Source: Ricordea florida (Eukaryota; Cnidaria; Anthozoa; Corallimorpharia; Ricordeidae). Taken from it: a stretch of DNA of 64,000 bases. The notes under the pieces were generated by a model. It saw nothing but the letters and a program-made list of their open reading frames with translations. It was not told where the DNA came from and did not search any database. The number at the start of each line of letters is the position of its first letter. Positions within the stretch are counted from its first letter, which is position 1. The stretch spans positions 18,480,262 to 18,544,261 of the forward strand of contig OX453272.1 in NCBI GenBank assembly GCA_949710005.1, written 5' to 3'. The position numbers and the translations under genes are program-made. Of the stretch, positions 53,386 to 64,000 are shown piece after piece.

Positions 53386-54859
53386 CAGTACCGCTCAAAG
53401 GTAAGTTGACAGTCACTCGCGAGTTGCAAAACTCGAGTCGAGACTCGATTCTCGATCCTCGAAAATTTCGAGAATCGAGTCTCGAGTCGAGTTTGCCGAC
53501 TCGCGAGTTAAGTCTTTCGAGTTTCGAGTCGAGAAAAATAATGAGCTTCCTGGAATAACTAAATTAACTGAATGAAAAGCGTTTGTTGGTGCCGTGGGAA
53601 TAAAGCGTGCCGAGTTTAAAGTGTCAAGTGGTTAGGGAGATTAAAATGCTGTGCGACCGGTTTGGATGTGTCTCAGTCAACTTTCTCAACGTTGCATGGT
53701 ATCCAGTCAATTCGTTCCATGGTCAGATCGTTCCACAAAAAATAGTACGGTAGTTTTGCTACAAAGTCATTTCGCTGCAAGTCGTATCAATATATCATTC
53801 GAAGGCACGGCAAAATTTACAAATGTATCAAGGAGAAGCGTTACGTTTACTGAGAACAAATTCGGTTAAAGAAATCTTCGAGTAACAAGTCAGCAATTCC
53901 GAATCTTAAAAAGACTCTACTAAAACACTTGTACCTCATTTATTGTTTGTTGATGCAAAAGCTTACAAGTGTCCGGGAGCAATTTTCCCTTGTTACGCCG
54001 CCATGAAATCAAAACACTTACGAATTTTGCATAGGCGTTATAGTTAATTACGATTCGTTGTTTGAAATAAAGTGAGGCTGTTTTCAACATCAGTTGTTGT
54101 TTTGGAGAATAATTGTCTTGTTAGGTTGTGTTGTATTAGAGGTTGTAAAGGCCGTGAGTTGCGTTACACGAATATAAACAATTCGACTTTGGCTTGACGC
54201 ATGCAAATTTGTGCACGTGAAAATGCAAGCGCTAGCTAGGCGGTTGATTTTCGCTTCCTCAACGACTTGTTCAACTTCTTGTGATAAATAAATGGTGGCC
54301 GATTTGTAGTATTTCATGCATACATATATTTTGGACATGCACTTGAAAAAACATGCGAATAAAGATTGTCATTACGATCGTGTTTCGAATGGAGTTCGGC
54401 TAAATAATAATTACTATATCGCCCGCGGGGTCCTTTCTTCCAAGTTTATACGACAACACGTATTTCCTTGTTGAATACAGTACAAGTAAAGGTAATTGTG
54501 AGATGATAATTCGTATTTCATATGAGGGAGTAACTCGTGACGTTTCAATTCTGGTAAGATATTCAAGATATTTTTTTTTCTCGTCGCGAACCAAGACACC
54601 ATGCTATAACTTTGAGTGGACATCAACAAGTACAAACAACTGAATACTTGCGTGCGAATGGTTATTGTTCTTTCTTCGAGAGATTAATCACTAATTTGAA
54701 TTTATGAATATTCTAGATATCTCGATTCTCGATACTCGATTCTCGATTCTTGATCCTCGATTCTCGCGTCTCGAAACTCGACCGTCTCGACCTTCGCGAC
54801 GCGAGAATCGAGTTTCGAGGATCGAGTCGAGACTGTCAACTTACCTTTGAGCGGTACTG
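53386..54859. mobile_element. 1.47-kb TA-flanked element with TCGAG-rich ends
   Basis: TIRs begin CAGTACCGCTCAAAGGTAAG and continue TTGACAGTC; TA flanks both sides (53384-53385 and 54860-54861). Directly inside each TIR lie about 130-bp blocks made almost entirely of CTCGA, TCGAG and GATTCTCGA words (53413-53545 and 54718-54835). The 1.15-kb centre is AT-rich with no recognisable protein. It resembles a non-autonomous Tc1/mariner/pogo-type element by TIR and target site. Confidence 0.85.
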
Positions 54860-54959
54860 TACTTACCTTCACTTGTGCTCACTGTCCTTCACTAGTACTC
54901 ACTGTCCTTCACTAGTACTCACTTTCCTTCACTCGTACTCACTGTCCTTCACTCAACAG

Positions 54960-56108
54960 AGCAAAAGATTGATGGAGAGGGGCTCATTATGCTGGCTACC
55001 AAAGGCAGTGAAGATCAACTTGTTGCTTGTGGACTTAAATTAGTAGGCGACCAACTCAAGTTAAGAAAGTTAGTCGAGCAACTGCAGGTGCAAGATTCAG
55101 CTGTAGAGTCATCATCCCCAGTGGCAGTGAAAAGCAACAAGCCATCTGGTAAAGCAATAAGTTCAGAACTTCATAAAAGAGTCTACAATGCCAAGTAAGT
55201 TGTCCAAGCTTAATAGTTTACCTCCCGACAATTTTATACAACTGTACACAAAAAATGTACATAGAAAATTACGTTTAGTGTAGTCGGACTGGATCACAGT
55301 TAAACTTACCGCTTCCTTGATAGTTGAACCGCTGACTAACGAATGAAAAGATTGAAGGAGCACAGGGTGGTTAACTGGATTCTTTTAAAGGAACTATTTG
55401 TTGTATTTTGTTTTCATACAGGAAGAAAGCTGTACGTGCTGCAGCCATCACGAAGTGGCCTGGAAATTCCATCCCCAATTTCAAAAAGAGCTCAACAAGC
55501 TTACAGGAACTTTCAGACTTAGTGGATGAAATTGCTGAAGAATGCTCCTACCCCCCAGTGCGGTTTTTAAAACCCCAAATACGGCAACATATACTTGATA
55601 TTTTGAATGAGCACAGGAGAAACATCAGGAAAGGACATGACTACACTCAGGTAGCTATCAGTATTTATTACCATTGTTTTCACGCATTTAATTAATGATG
55701 GATAAGGATGTATTCAACATGCCATCCAAGCAAGTAAAACTACTTTACTGAAAAAAACGATGATGTTGAGGCGGTTTGGTTTAACAACTACAATGCAAAT
55801 TAAATTTTGGCTACAAGATAAGTTCAGCAAGCAATTCCTTTATTAGCACCCCAGGGTCCAGTACAAGTGAACTTTATTTTGAACAAAGATCAGGACCTTC
55901 ACTGGATGATAATAAACTGCCAAGACAAAGGGACACTGAGTAGCAAGTAGTATCTTATACTAGATAAGATAAAGAATTATAGCCAAGCAAATTGCAATCA
56001 TTATTTATTATTACCTTATAATATCAGGTTGACAAACGGACAATTAAGAAGAGAAAAGTGGGGCATGATGTAAGCAGTGATTCAAACACTGATAGCCAGG
56101 GAGATGAA
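54960..56108 (+). CDS. SAM-like domain exons of a hypothetical protein
   Basis: Exons 54960-55194, 55422-55650 and 56028-56108 have matching phases and GT-AG borders. Exon 1 reads QKIDGEGLIMLATKGSEDQL and LKLVGDQLKLRKLVEQL, the second half of a SAM domain (helices 3-5). Exon 2 reads AITKWPGNSIPNFKKSSTSL, then VDEIAEECSYPPVRFLKPQI and RQHILDILNEHRRNIRKGHD. Exon 3 is basic then acidic (TIKKRKVGHDVSSD). The N-terminal half of SAM must be in an upstream exon not found. SAM domains mediate protein oligomerisation. It may belong to the same decayed gene or element as the DUF6589 unit upstream, but that is unproven. Confidence 0.55.
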
Positions 56109-56558
56109 GTAGGTGAACTGAGTTGTACTATACGCCATATTTTAATAATGTTTGCACCACTTGATACCTTTTTGTGTGGCAGAGTGTGTTTCTGCCAGTA
56201 TATTGTGTTCGGCAAGCAACATGTTTAAAGCAACATGCATCAAGGCATCAGTATTTTTGGTTTAGGTACATGACTATAAGTTAACACTAATCATAAGAAT
56301 ATACCTCTTGATCGATCTGCACTAAAGCTCTGAAATTATTATTGCCCACTAAATTTGGTTCCAGACAGTTGACTTGAACATGAGCTCTCTTGCTGTTATT
56401 GCTACTGTTAAATCATTGTAACCTAACCATAATGAAAAATAAATAAATGATGTTACACAAAAACTCAACATTGTTTGAAGGAAATCTTTTTAAGGCCATG
56501 AACTGTTAAGCTGTGTAAAAACCTAAATGGTATTATTCTCCAAAACTCAATATCTGAA
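56109..56558. other. No gene seen
   Basis: AT-rich DNA between the SAM exons and the LINE. Confidence 0.4.
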
Positions 56559-59500
56559 ATGCAAAAACCAAAAAAAGGCATATTTCAGCACAAAAGTAGT
56601 AAAGTATCGATGTGCAGGTCAACTTTGCGGTTGTCAACAAGCATGGTGGTTGTGAATTTTGCTGCTCCGTGTTTTTTAGTTCTTTTGGCTTTATTTTTAC
56701 GACTCTGCCTGCTGCAGTCCCATGAAACAAATTCCAGTTGCATCCATAGTCATACAAACTCGACTTTCAGCACCGGAACTACATCCCACTGGGTCAAACT
56801 GGCGGCTTGCTGGCAGAAGAGATCCACGAAATGGTCCGCCATCTTGGAATCTTCGTGTCGATCTGGTGCTGTCTTCTTTAATCTTCTGCTTCTGTGTGGA
56901 GATGTTTCGCTTAATCCTGGCCCTGGTGTAAAGTATCCATGTGCAGTGTGCGCTGAGCCTGTTAAATCCAACCAAAAGGCTGTTCAATGTGATTAGTGCG
57001 ATCGTTGGCATCATGCACGATGTTGTAATATTAACAACCCTGTTTACGACGCCCTAGCTAATAGCTCTTGCATGTGGATCTGCTGTGATTGTGGCCTTCC
57101 CAGCTTCTCCAGCTCTCTTTTTGATTCCAGCAGTGATACCCTGACCAGCAATTTTTTTTCGCCCCTTGACGATATCACATCAACTGCCCGTTTTTCTTCT
57201 TTCAATTCAACAACAAGTGACGGCGAGCCCTGCGCTTCATCAACTCCTTGTAGACATCCGCCAACTTCGCGAATAGATGGAATGAGCTTTACCGCAACTC
57301 AATCACAAAAGAATGGTAAAGCATCACAATGTACCTCCACATTACGAGTGTTGTCATTAAATTGTTGCAGCTTGAGAAGTCATTCGAAGCGGCTACATTT
57401 CCAACTCATGGCTGCAATATACAAGCCTGATATTATAAATGCAAATGAGACCCATATTGACAATTCAATCTTTTCATCGGAAATTCTTGGTGGCAACTAC
57501 ACGATTTTTCGAAAAGACTGTAATCGTAATGGTGGTGGTGTATTAACAGCTGTCTCCAACAAATTGATTGCGACCCACGAAAGTAATCTGGACTCCAACT
57601 GCGAGGCAGTTTGGATGAAAATACATGTTGTGGGAAACAAACCACTCTACATTGGATCCATTTATAGAACACCAAATTGCGCTGTCGAACCTTTGGACTG
57701 TCTGGATCAAACTCTGTCCAGCCTCACAGCGAAATCTCTCCCAAATATAGTACTTACTGGTGACTTCAATCTGCCAGATGTCGTCTGGGACGAAGAAGGG
57801 GGATACTCGCTAAAACCTAGCCCCGCCTATGGTACTGAAGTAAACACCAAGCTGCTTGATATCATAAACGACCACTCTATGTCTCAGCACGTGAAACAAC
57901 CTACACGTAAAGGAAATATTCTTGATTTAGTACTCTCAACCAACCCAAACCAAGTAAATAATGTCCAGTTAGTCGACGGCATGAGCGATCACGATGCAGT
58001 TCTTGTGGATATTACCTTGAAACCGTCCTTTAACAGAAAACAACCGAGGAAAGTTTTCTTGTTTAAAAAGGGCGACATTGAATCCGCTCGAAAAGTTTTG
58101 GAAACACGCCTAGGCAATTATCTTACTAACAACCCACAAGATAAATCAGTCAACGAAAACTACAACTTCTTCACAGAATCAGTTCTTAAGGTTATGAAGG
58201 AGTACATCCCCCAAAAGAGACTGGGATCGCGCTGGAATTTACCGTGGTTGAATAGTTCAATCAAGCGCATGATACGTAAGAAACAAAAACTATATAACAG
58301 AGCACGCAAGTCAAATAATCAAGCTGATTGGAGAAAGTTTAAAGACCTACGTAAAGTAATTAAGAAAAGGTTGTCTATCGGTCATGATAAGTACTTGCTG
58401 GACCTCCTAACGACCGATGACATGGGCCTGGAAAATCGTAAACCTACGATAACCAAACGATTCTGGACCTACATAAGATCTAAAAGGCAAGACAATGTTG
58501 GTGTCACTCCTTTGGAGCTCAGCGATGATGTGGCGTCCGATAGTCGGGAGAAAGCCAATTTATTAAGTAATTACTTTAAGTCTGTCTTCACGAAAGAAGA
58601 CCTGCAAAACACGCCCCCTGAGGCTACCAGCCCGTATATGGATATACCACCTATCCATTTTAGCACCGTGGGGATAACGAAACTTCTTCAGAAGGTGAAC
58701 TGTAAAAAAGCTAATGGTCCTGACGGAATCCCTTGCCACATATTAAAGGAGGCTGCTACTGAATTAGCTCCTTTTCTACAGTTTCTGTTCACGCAGTCGC
58801 TCCACACGGGCTCGGTTCCCCAGGACTGGCTTAAAGCGTCAGTAGTGGCCTTATACAAGAAAGGTAGCAGAAGCCTAGCGGAAAATTATCGACCGATCTC
58901 TATTACGTCGGTGCCTTGTAAAATTATGGAGCACATTATCTTCCATGAAATGATGTCCCACCTTGATTCAAATCAAGTGTTAGTTAACTACCAACATGGC
59001 TTTCGCAAAAAATTATCATGTGAAACTCAGTTAATCTGTACAGTAGAAGAAATAGCTCACTCCCTTGATAAAGGTGAGCAAACTGACCTAATAATCATGG
59101 ACTTTTCGAAAGCCTTTGACTCGGTTCCGCACCAGCGCCTCCTGATGAAACTGCGCTAACGCAATGGCTCACGAGTCGAAGCCAATCAGTTGTTGTTGAT
59201 GGGTACAACTCCTCGGAAGTGCCAGTTCTATCAGGGGTCCCCCAGGGAACAGTTCTCGGTCCCCTCTTGTTTCTCTTATACATTAACGACCTAGGAGAAA
59301 GCTGTACCTCTAGGATGCGCCTTTTCGCCAATGATACTCTAATCTACAGCACTATTGAGTCTTACAATGATGCCGCTAAACTGCAGTCAGACCTAACATC
59401 ACTTGAAAATTGGGCCCAGAAATGGCAAATGAAATTCAATCCCAGCAAATGCCACATCTTAAAAATAACAAGGAAGAAAAACCCTACTGAGGCTAACTAC

Positions 59501-60146
59501 ATACTTATGGGAAAAGTTCTAGTTTCGGTCACCCACCACCCTTATCTAGGCGTAGAATTATCCAGAAACCTCGACTGGGTCCAGCATGTTAAATGACAAA
59601 GTCATGAAGGCTAATCGATCTCTCAGATTCCTCCGGCGAAATCTGAGCAGTTGCCCCATGGGAGTGAAAGAGGCAGCCTACAAAGCCCTTGTACGGCCTC
59701 ACGTGGAATACGCCAGCTCAGTTTGGGACCCACATTTAATAAAACACGTCAAGCAAATAGAGGGAGTACAAAGAAGAGCTGCACGCTTTGTAAAAAATTG
59801 TTACTCGAGGGAGCCGGGAACAGTTATGAACCTTCTGCACGATTTACACTGGCTACCCCTAAAGGTGCACAGAACAATTTGTCATCTGATTTTATTTCAC
59901 AAAGCGATTCATGGCGCTGGTGGTCTGGCCTTTCCTGACTACGTTATGAAGCGCAGCAGACACTTAAGGAACTCTAACCTGAACAAGTTCATCGAACTGC
60001 AACCTAATACTGAGTCTTATAAGAATAGCTATTTCTGCAGAACTATTAAAGACTGGAATGCTTTACCTAGCGAAATTGTTAATATTAAGTCCGTAGATCT
60101 TTTTAAAAAAGCCTTATTTGAGTATCTTAGTCGTGACAAATTTTAA
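56559..60146 (+). pseudogene. LINE polyprotein: PHD-like finger, endonuclease, reverse transcriptase
   Basis: The frame opens with a hydrophobic segment and then LLLLCGDVSLNPGPG, a 2A-like motif at 56901-56924. A Cys/His finger follows (CAVCAEPVKS, QCD, TAG stop at 56994-56996, CDRWHHARCC, CMWICCDC). The endonuclease has LRVLSLNCCSLRSH, NETHIDNS, LTGDFNLPDVVW and MSDHDAVLV. The reverse transcriptase has KANGPDGIPCHIL, NYRPISITSVPCKI, IIMDFSKAFDSVPHQ, a gap with lost codons near 59155, LSGVPQGTVLGPLL and RLFANDTLIY, where the second box should be FADD. After a frameshift at 59590 the C-terminal domain ends KKALFEYLSRDKF. PHD plus endonuclease plus RT is the usual CR1/L2 order. Confidence 0.85.
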
Positions 60147-60290
60147 TATTGTATAATAATCGATGTATTTATTTTATTTTATTTAATCTTATCTTCCTTA
60201 GTTAGGCGTCTTGCATGATGGTAACCCCTTTGCAGGACTATAAATTTTTGAATATAGGTTGAATAAAGTATATTATTGATGACAATAGCA
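56559..60290 (+). mobile_element. CR1/L2-like LINE, defective
   Basis: One long protein frame, with a PHD-like finger, endonuclease and reverse transcriptase in order, runs to 60146. The 3' UTR ends with a TATATTATTGATG repeat (60270-60303). The element has one stop in the finger, an internal deletion at about 59155, a frameshift at about 59590 and a mutated catalytic box, so it is inactive. The 5' boundary is not defined. Confidence 0.8.
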
Positions 60291-60960
60291 GTATATTATT
60301 GATGGTTAATTGTAATAAAACATTGATTAAAAACCTCATTATGGTATTTCAGCAAAACAAAATATTATTATTGCCTGTCAGATAGTTTTACGTTGAATAC
60401 CATTAATGAAACCAGGAACCATCAATGTTTTTATTAGAAGACACAAAGTGTAAAATGGTACAAACCCATAATGGTATTTCTAAAAAACACAATAATGACT
60501 ACCGGTACCACAAAAAAACATCCCTAAAAAAACATTGTCATTGTGCAAAAAAAAAAATTATGTAATACTTAAAACCCACCATGCTTTTTTCATTAAACAC
60601 ATAAATGGTTAATTTTTAAGGGTAACACTTAATGGTATTTCTGCAAAACAAAATAATGACTGTCTGATATACCACAAATGGTTTTCTTGTAAATACCATT
60701 CCTGTGAAATAACCCATTAATGTTATTGTGCAAAAAAACATTATGTGGAATGCTTAAAACCCACCATGTGTTTTTAATGAAACACATCAATGGTAAATTA
60801 GTACCATTAATGTTATTTTTATAAAATGGATATAGTTCTGCTCTCACGTTAATGGTTTTTTGCATGTGTTTTCACTATTTCCCATTCAAAAACACAGGAA
60901 TGCTTTTTTGGAAAATTTTCCTGTGTTTTCCAGTCACATGTTAATTTTTAAATACTTGTT
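60291..60960. repeat. AT-rich degenerate repeats (AATGGT words)
   Basis: The phrase AATGGTATTTC followed by AAAACAAAATAATGACT or a variant occurs at about 60341, 60471 and 60631; AAACCCACCATG occurs at 60571 and 60757; CATTAATG/CATCAATG words are dense. It looks like an old tandem array with unit length varying between about 130 and 190 bp. Confidence 0.6.
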
Positions 60961-60975
60961 TTCCTTCTTTTGCAG

Positions 60976-62047
60976 TTGTGGCAATGGAAAGCAGTGAAGA
61001 TGTAAAGACATGTAAAGAAGAGGTTCTAGAAGAGAACGAAGAAGTGCTCATGGAAAGCTCTCAAGATGAAAAGGTAGAACAAGAAGGGGGTGTAGAAGAG
61101 AATGAAGAAGTGCTCCTGGGAAACTCTGAAGATGAAAACGTAGATGAAGAAGACGGAGTGGAAGTGAAAGAAGTGGTTGTTGATAGCTCTGAAATTGAAA
61201 AGATAGATCTTGTCGGTAGAGTTACACAGAGAGACCTCATCACAGATGGCAGTACTGCTCAGTCTGAAAAGATGGAAAAACCACCAGATGAGCTAATTGG
61301 ATATTTACACAACATTTCACCAGTTAAAAAAGGCCAATATTTTGATTTTCAAATCCAGTGTAGGGAGAAAACAATAAGGTGTCTGTTTCTCCCCACCTAA
61401 ACAGAAGCGCTTCAGAGACTACATCGAAAAACCAATAAAACTGAAAAGTTTAAACTTGACACACGCCATGACAGTGATGACATTTTAATGGGCCATGATG
61501 TCTCTCTTGATCTGTGTACAGATGTCGACTTCAGCAAGAGAGAAATGCCAACAACAATGAACTTGGCACTTGTTAAATCTGTATGTGTTGGTCAACTAGT
61601 TACTTTGACAGCCAAAGTGGAAAAATAATTGCCAGCAAAGGAGTCTCCATCAGGACTGAAATAAAGAAATGCTGTAATAGTGGATCCCTATGCCACCATG
61701 AAATTGACTCTGTAGAGCAGCTTCACTGAATCAGTCACTGAGGGAAAGACATACACATTTAAAGATCTCAGTAAAAAGGGACAGACTAAATGGTGACATT
61801 TGTCAACACAGCAAAGGATGGATCAACTAACAGCCCTGCAGAAGACTTCAAAGACCCATTAGCAATCACTGGCGAAATACCAGATGAATATATTTACACC
61901 ACTGTAGTGGACGAGATAATAGCCATTGAACGTGTTGACCACTATCTGTCTTGCTGCAAATGTCAAAAAAAGATTGAACTTAGCCAAGGAACCCTTATGG
62001 CAGAATGCAAAAAATGTCACATAGTCCATCATCAAGGAAAAAACTAG
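60976..62047 (+). pseudogene. OB-fold (RPA-like) and zinc-finger protein pseudogene
   Basis: After a CTTCTTTTGCAG acceptor the frame starts at VVAMESSEDVKTCKEEVLEE. Three acidic repeats follow (EENEEVLMESSQDEKVEQEG type), then VGRVTQRDLITDGSTAQSEK, PDELIGYLHNISPVKKGQYF and FDFQIQCREKTIRCLF, the first strands of an OB fold. A stop at 61399 and further stops break the next OB domain (SVCVGQLVTLTAKVEK). The final piece reads AITGEIPDEYIYTTVVDEII and a zinc-binding CCKCQKKIELSQGTLMAECK then KCHIVHH. The order acidic region, OB, OB, C4-type finger resembles RPA1-like proteins found in cnidarians. It is non-functional as it stands. Confidence 0.6.
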
Positions 62048-64000
62048 AAATGAATCAACAATGGATAAAGCATCAATCCATGCTTTCCTTTTGTACCTTC
62101 CGCAAAAACTGAAGGTGACCTATCATAAGAAATCAAGACTTATAACAGATATAATATTGCCATAGGTCATTGTTGCCAAATGCAAAAGACCATAAAAGCC
62201 AGGAACATATCGCCATAAAGGCAACTACATGGACTGTTTTGTGATAAATTACTGTTGATATTAATTATTAAATTTTGTGACTAGTATTTTATGAGAACCT
62301 GCCAGATGTTGACAAAAATATGTTTACTATTGAAGTGCTCAATATCAATTTGAAATTGTTGTTTTACAGTGTTAATACGTTTTTCATATTGAGCAATTGT
62401 TCCATTAAAATCTTAAGTTCGAGTAAAAATTGGTTACAGACACGTTCCTGTTTATCCATGAACTGTTTCAGACAGCATGTTTTGTTGTACAAGTGTTGTT
62501 TGAGTCTTAAGTCATTTCTTATTAAAGGTTGAGTTAAAATAATTTACTCATTATTTTTGTATTGTCTTTTAAACAAGGATAAATAGCAAGGAGAAGGTTT
62601 CTTAACAGCGCTAAACAATGCGCTGTACTGAACGCATAGTGCAAAGTCATTATCTTTCTTGTTGTCACTCTAGCAAGTTTTATGCCTTTAACCAGTTTAA
62701 TATTGTGACTCTCCAAAACCTCATTGCTAGCTAATGGGACTGTTATCTTACTTCACCCTAACAGACCAGTACCTACTCTGGCCAATCACATAGGTCACAA
62801 AGCAATCCACTGTCCAATCAAAATTCAAAACAATAACACGAAACGCAGGAAAACTTGCGCAAGCAAGTCACGATTGGTTTTGGTTTTTCTTCTGATTGGT
62901 TGCGAAAGCGGTGCAAAGTTAGCATAGCAATGCAAAACCAAAGTCAACGCAAATTACTCTTGACACTCAAGTGAAAGTGACCCTAAGCAGTAGGCAAGTA
63001 TAGTCTAACCAACCTCAAATAAGCTGTCACTTGGTGTCCGATGCATAGAAATACAAGTACTTATACTGCAACTTTTAAGCAGGACACAATGTTACGCTGA
63101 CTTGATGCAACCTTACTGCCCTGCAACACTGTTAACCTAACGAGAAACTTTTTCAATAAAATGCAAAACAGAGAGAAGTAGCAATCACAAAGTTTAGTTA
63201 CTTCACTGCAGTGTAAAAGTTGTTAGCTAAGTTCAAGTGCAAATTGATAACCTGTCTTGTTCCGACATTTACATTTGTCTTCCACATCTGTAGCCCACAC
63301 ATGTACCCTACGGGTACCTATTTTTTTATTCTGAAATAGGCTAAGATTTTAGAGAACCAGGGGGCACAACCCCACCAAAAAATTCCTAGGAGTACCCCCT
63401 TCTGGGATTTAGGAGCAGGGTGAAAATCATGTCATCATAATCATCACGTAGAATATAACGTTGGGTTGAATGATTAATTTTGGTTATTATTCACGTATAG
63501 GTGAGTAATCCCTTCCCCCTAAATACTCCTTTTTTATTTTGCGGAAGTCTATACGGGATCCATACACCGACTTGTATTTGCTATTCATGTGCAATGCAGA
63601 TATTACTCACAAAAATAGAGGTGGAAGGTGTTCACAGGTCAAACACGACTCATAAACTCGTGATAAAGTGATACGTGACCTTATAGTTTTGCTCTAACGG
63701 GGATATCTCCCAGCAATTTTGCTGTTTTATGTGAAATGATGGGAGGCTTGTTGCATATTTCTCTCTGTAGTGGTTGATCTTGAATTAAGTGCCATTTGCT
63801 CATTAAATTGTTTTTAAGGATTTAAGGTTCGGCAAAGCAGGGTGGTATGTGGTAACAAAAGGCAGAATTTTCTTTCGCACTTCATTGTTCTTTTGTAAAG
63901 CCGACTTCCATTCGGTAAATTTAACCTCAGAGGTGATTTTTAAGTTAATTTTGAAGTTAAGCAGTTAAAGAGTTAACTGTAGTTTTGCATTCTGTTGCTA
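62048..64000. other. No gene seen to the end of the window
   Basis: AT-rich. The ORFs at 62320, 62534 and 62724 show no recognisable content. A CCAAT-box cluster is noted separately. Confidence 0.5.
62782..62899. promoter_or_regulatory. Cluster of four CCAAT boxes
   Basis: CCAAT occurs at 62782 and 62814 on the plus strand, and ATTGG (minus-strand CCAAT) at 62873 and 62895, within 118 bp. It could be an NF-Y-type promoter facing out of the window, but no transcription unit is visible. Confidence 0.3.

Noticed and set aside
57433-57675. Minus-strand ORF inside the LINE
   Set aside because: Shadow of the endonuclease domain.

Overview
The window looks like nuclear DNA of an anthozoan cnidarian, most likely a stony coral. 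It is AT-rich, it has spliced genes with GT-AG introns, and its protein families (NHL-repeat giants, DUF6589 proteins, HECT and SAM fragments, many DNA transposons) are, from memory, expanded in corals and sea anemones. No complete ordinary host gene is visible. Almost everything recognisable is a transposable element, a nested insertion, or a decayed gene, so this is a repeat-rich graveyard with a few apparently intact elements.

Layout. 0-7.4 kb: a Ty3/gypsy-like gag scrap (minus strand), one copy of a dispersed repeat, a 3.5-kb MULE-like transposon with about 150-bp terminal inverted repeats (TIRs) interrupted by a tRNA-derived SINE, then a protein-kinase pseudogene. 7.6-12.0 kb: a 4.46-kb element with about 305-bp TIRs that carries an internally deleted protein of unknown function and a nested pogo-like element. 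12.1-14.6 kb: a broken THAP plus DDE_4 transposase and an intact Ulp1/C48-like protease ORF on the opposite strand, followed by a 78-bp near-perfect palindrome. 14.8-25.5 kb: a 10.6-kb TIR-bounded element with a HECT-type ubiquitin-ligase gene at one end and an internally deleted, IS3/retroviral-integrase-like transposase at the other. The last HECT intron was invaded by a 4.4-kb Kolobok-type transposon (TTAA target duplication). That Kolobok appears intact and encodes an 819-aa THAP transposase plus a convergent, spliced 184-aa protein resembling the zinc-binding cytoplasmic 'ballast' domain of P2X7 receptors.

25.5-34 kb: a TA-flanked MITE with matched C and G tracts, a BEL/Pao gag relic, an intact 304-aa Merlin (ISXO2-like) transposase with a TATA box, a TTCTTGCG motif array, Helitron-helicase scraps and the second dispersed-repeat copy. 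35.4-42.8 kb: a multi-exon gene of a cnidarian NHL-repeat family, broken by frameshifts, two in-frame stops and an 809-bp hAT insertion. 44-48.2 kb: a motif array, a zinc-finger/coiled-coil relic and an uninterrupted LINE endonuclease-reverse transcriptase ORF (919 aa). 48.8-56.1 kb: a Tc1/mariner relic, a second SINE-like repeat, a DUF6589 pseudogene, a 1.47-kb TA-flanked element with TCGAG-rich ends, and a SAM-domain exon set. 56.6-60.3 kb: a second LINE with a PHD-like finger, a 2A-like motif and a mutated catalytic box. 60.3-62 kb: AT-rich repeats and an OB-fold/zinc-finger pseudogene. The last 2 kb holds no gene that I can support.

How the parts relate. Nesting gives relative ages: the SINE is younger than the MULE, the Kolobok is younger than the HECT element, and the hAT is younger than the NHL gene. 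The units most likely to have been functional recently are the Kolobok (two intact spliced genes with matched promoter motifs), the Merlin transposase and the LINE at 45-48 kb. All protein family names come from recognition of motifs and remembered family patterns; no search was run.
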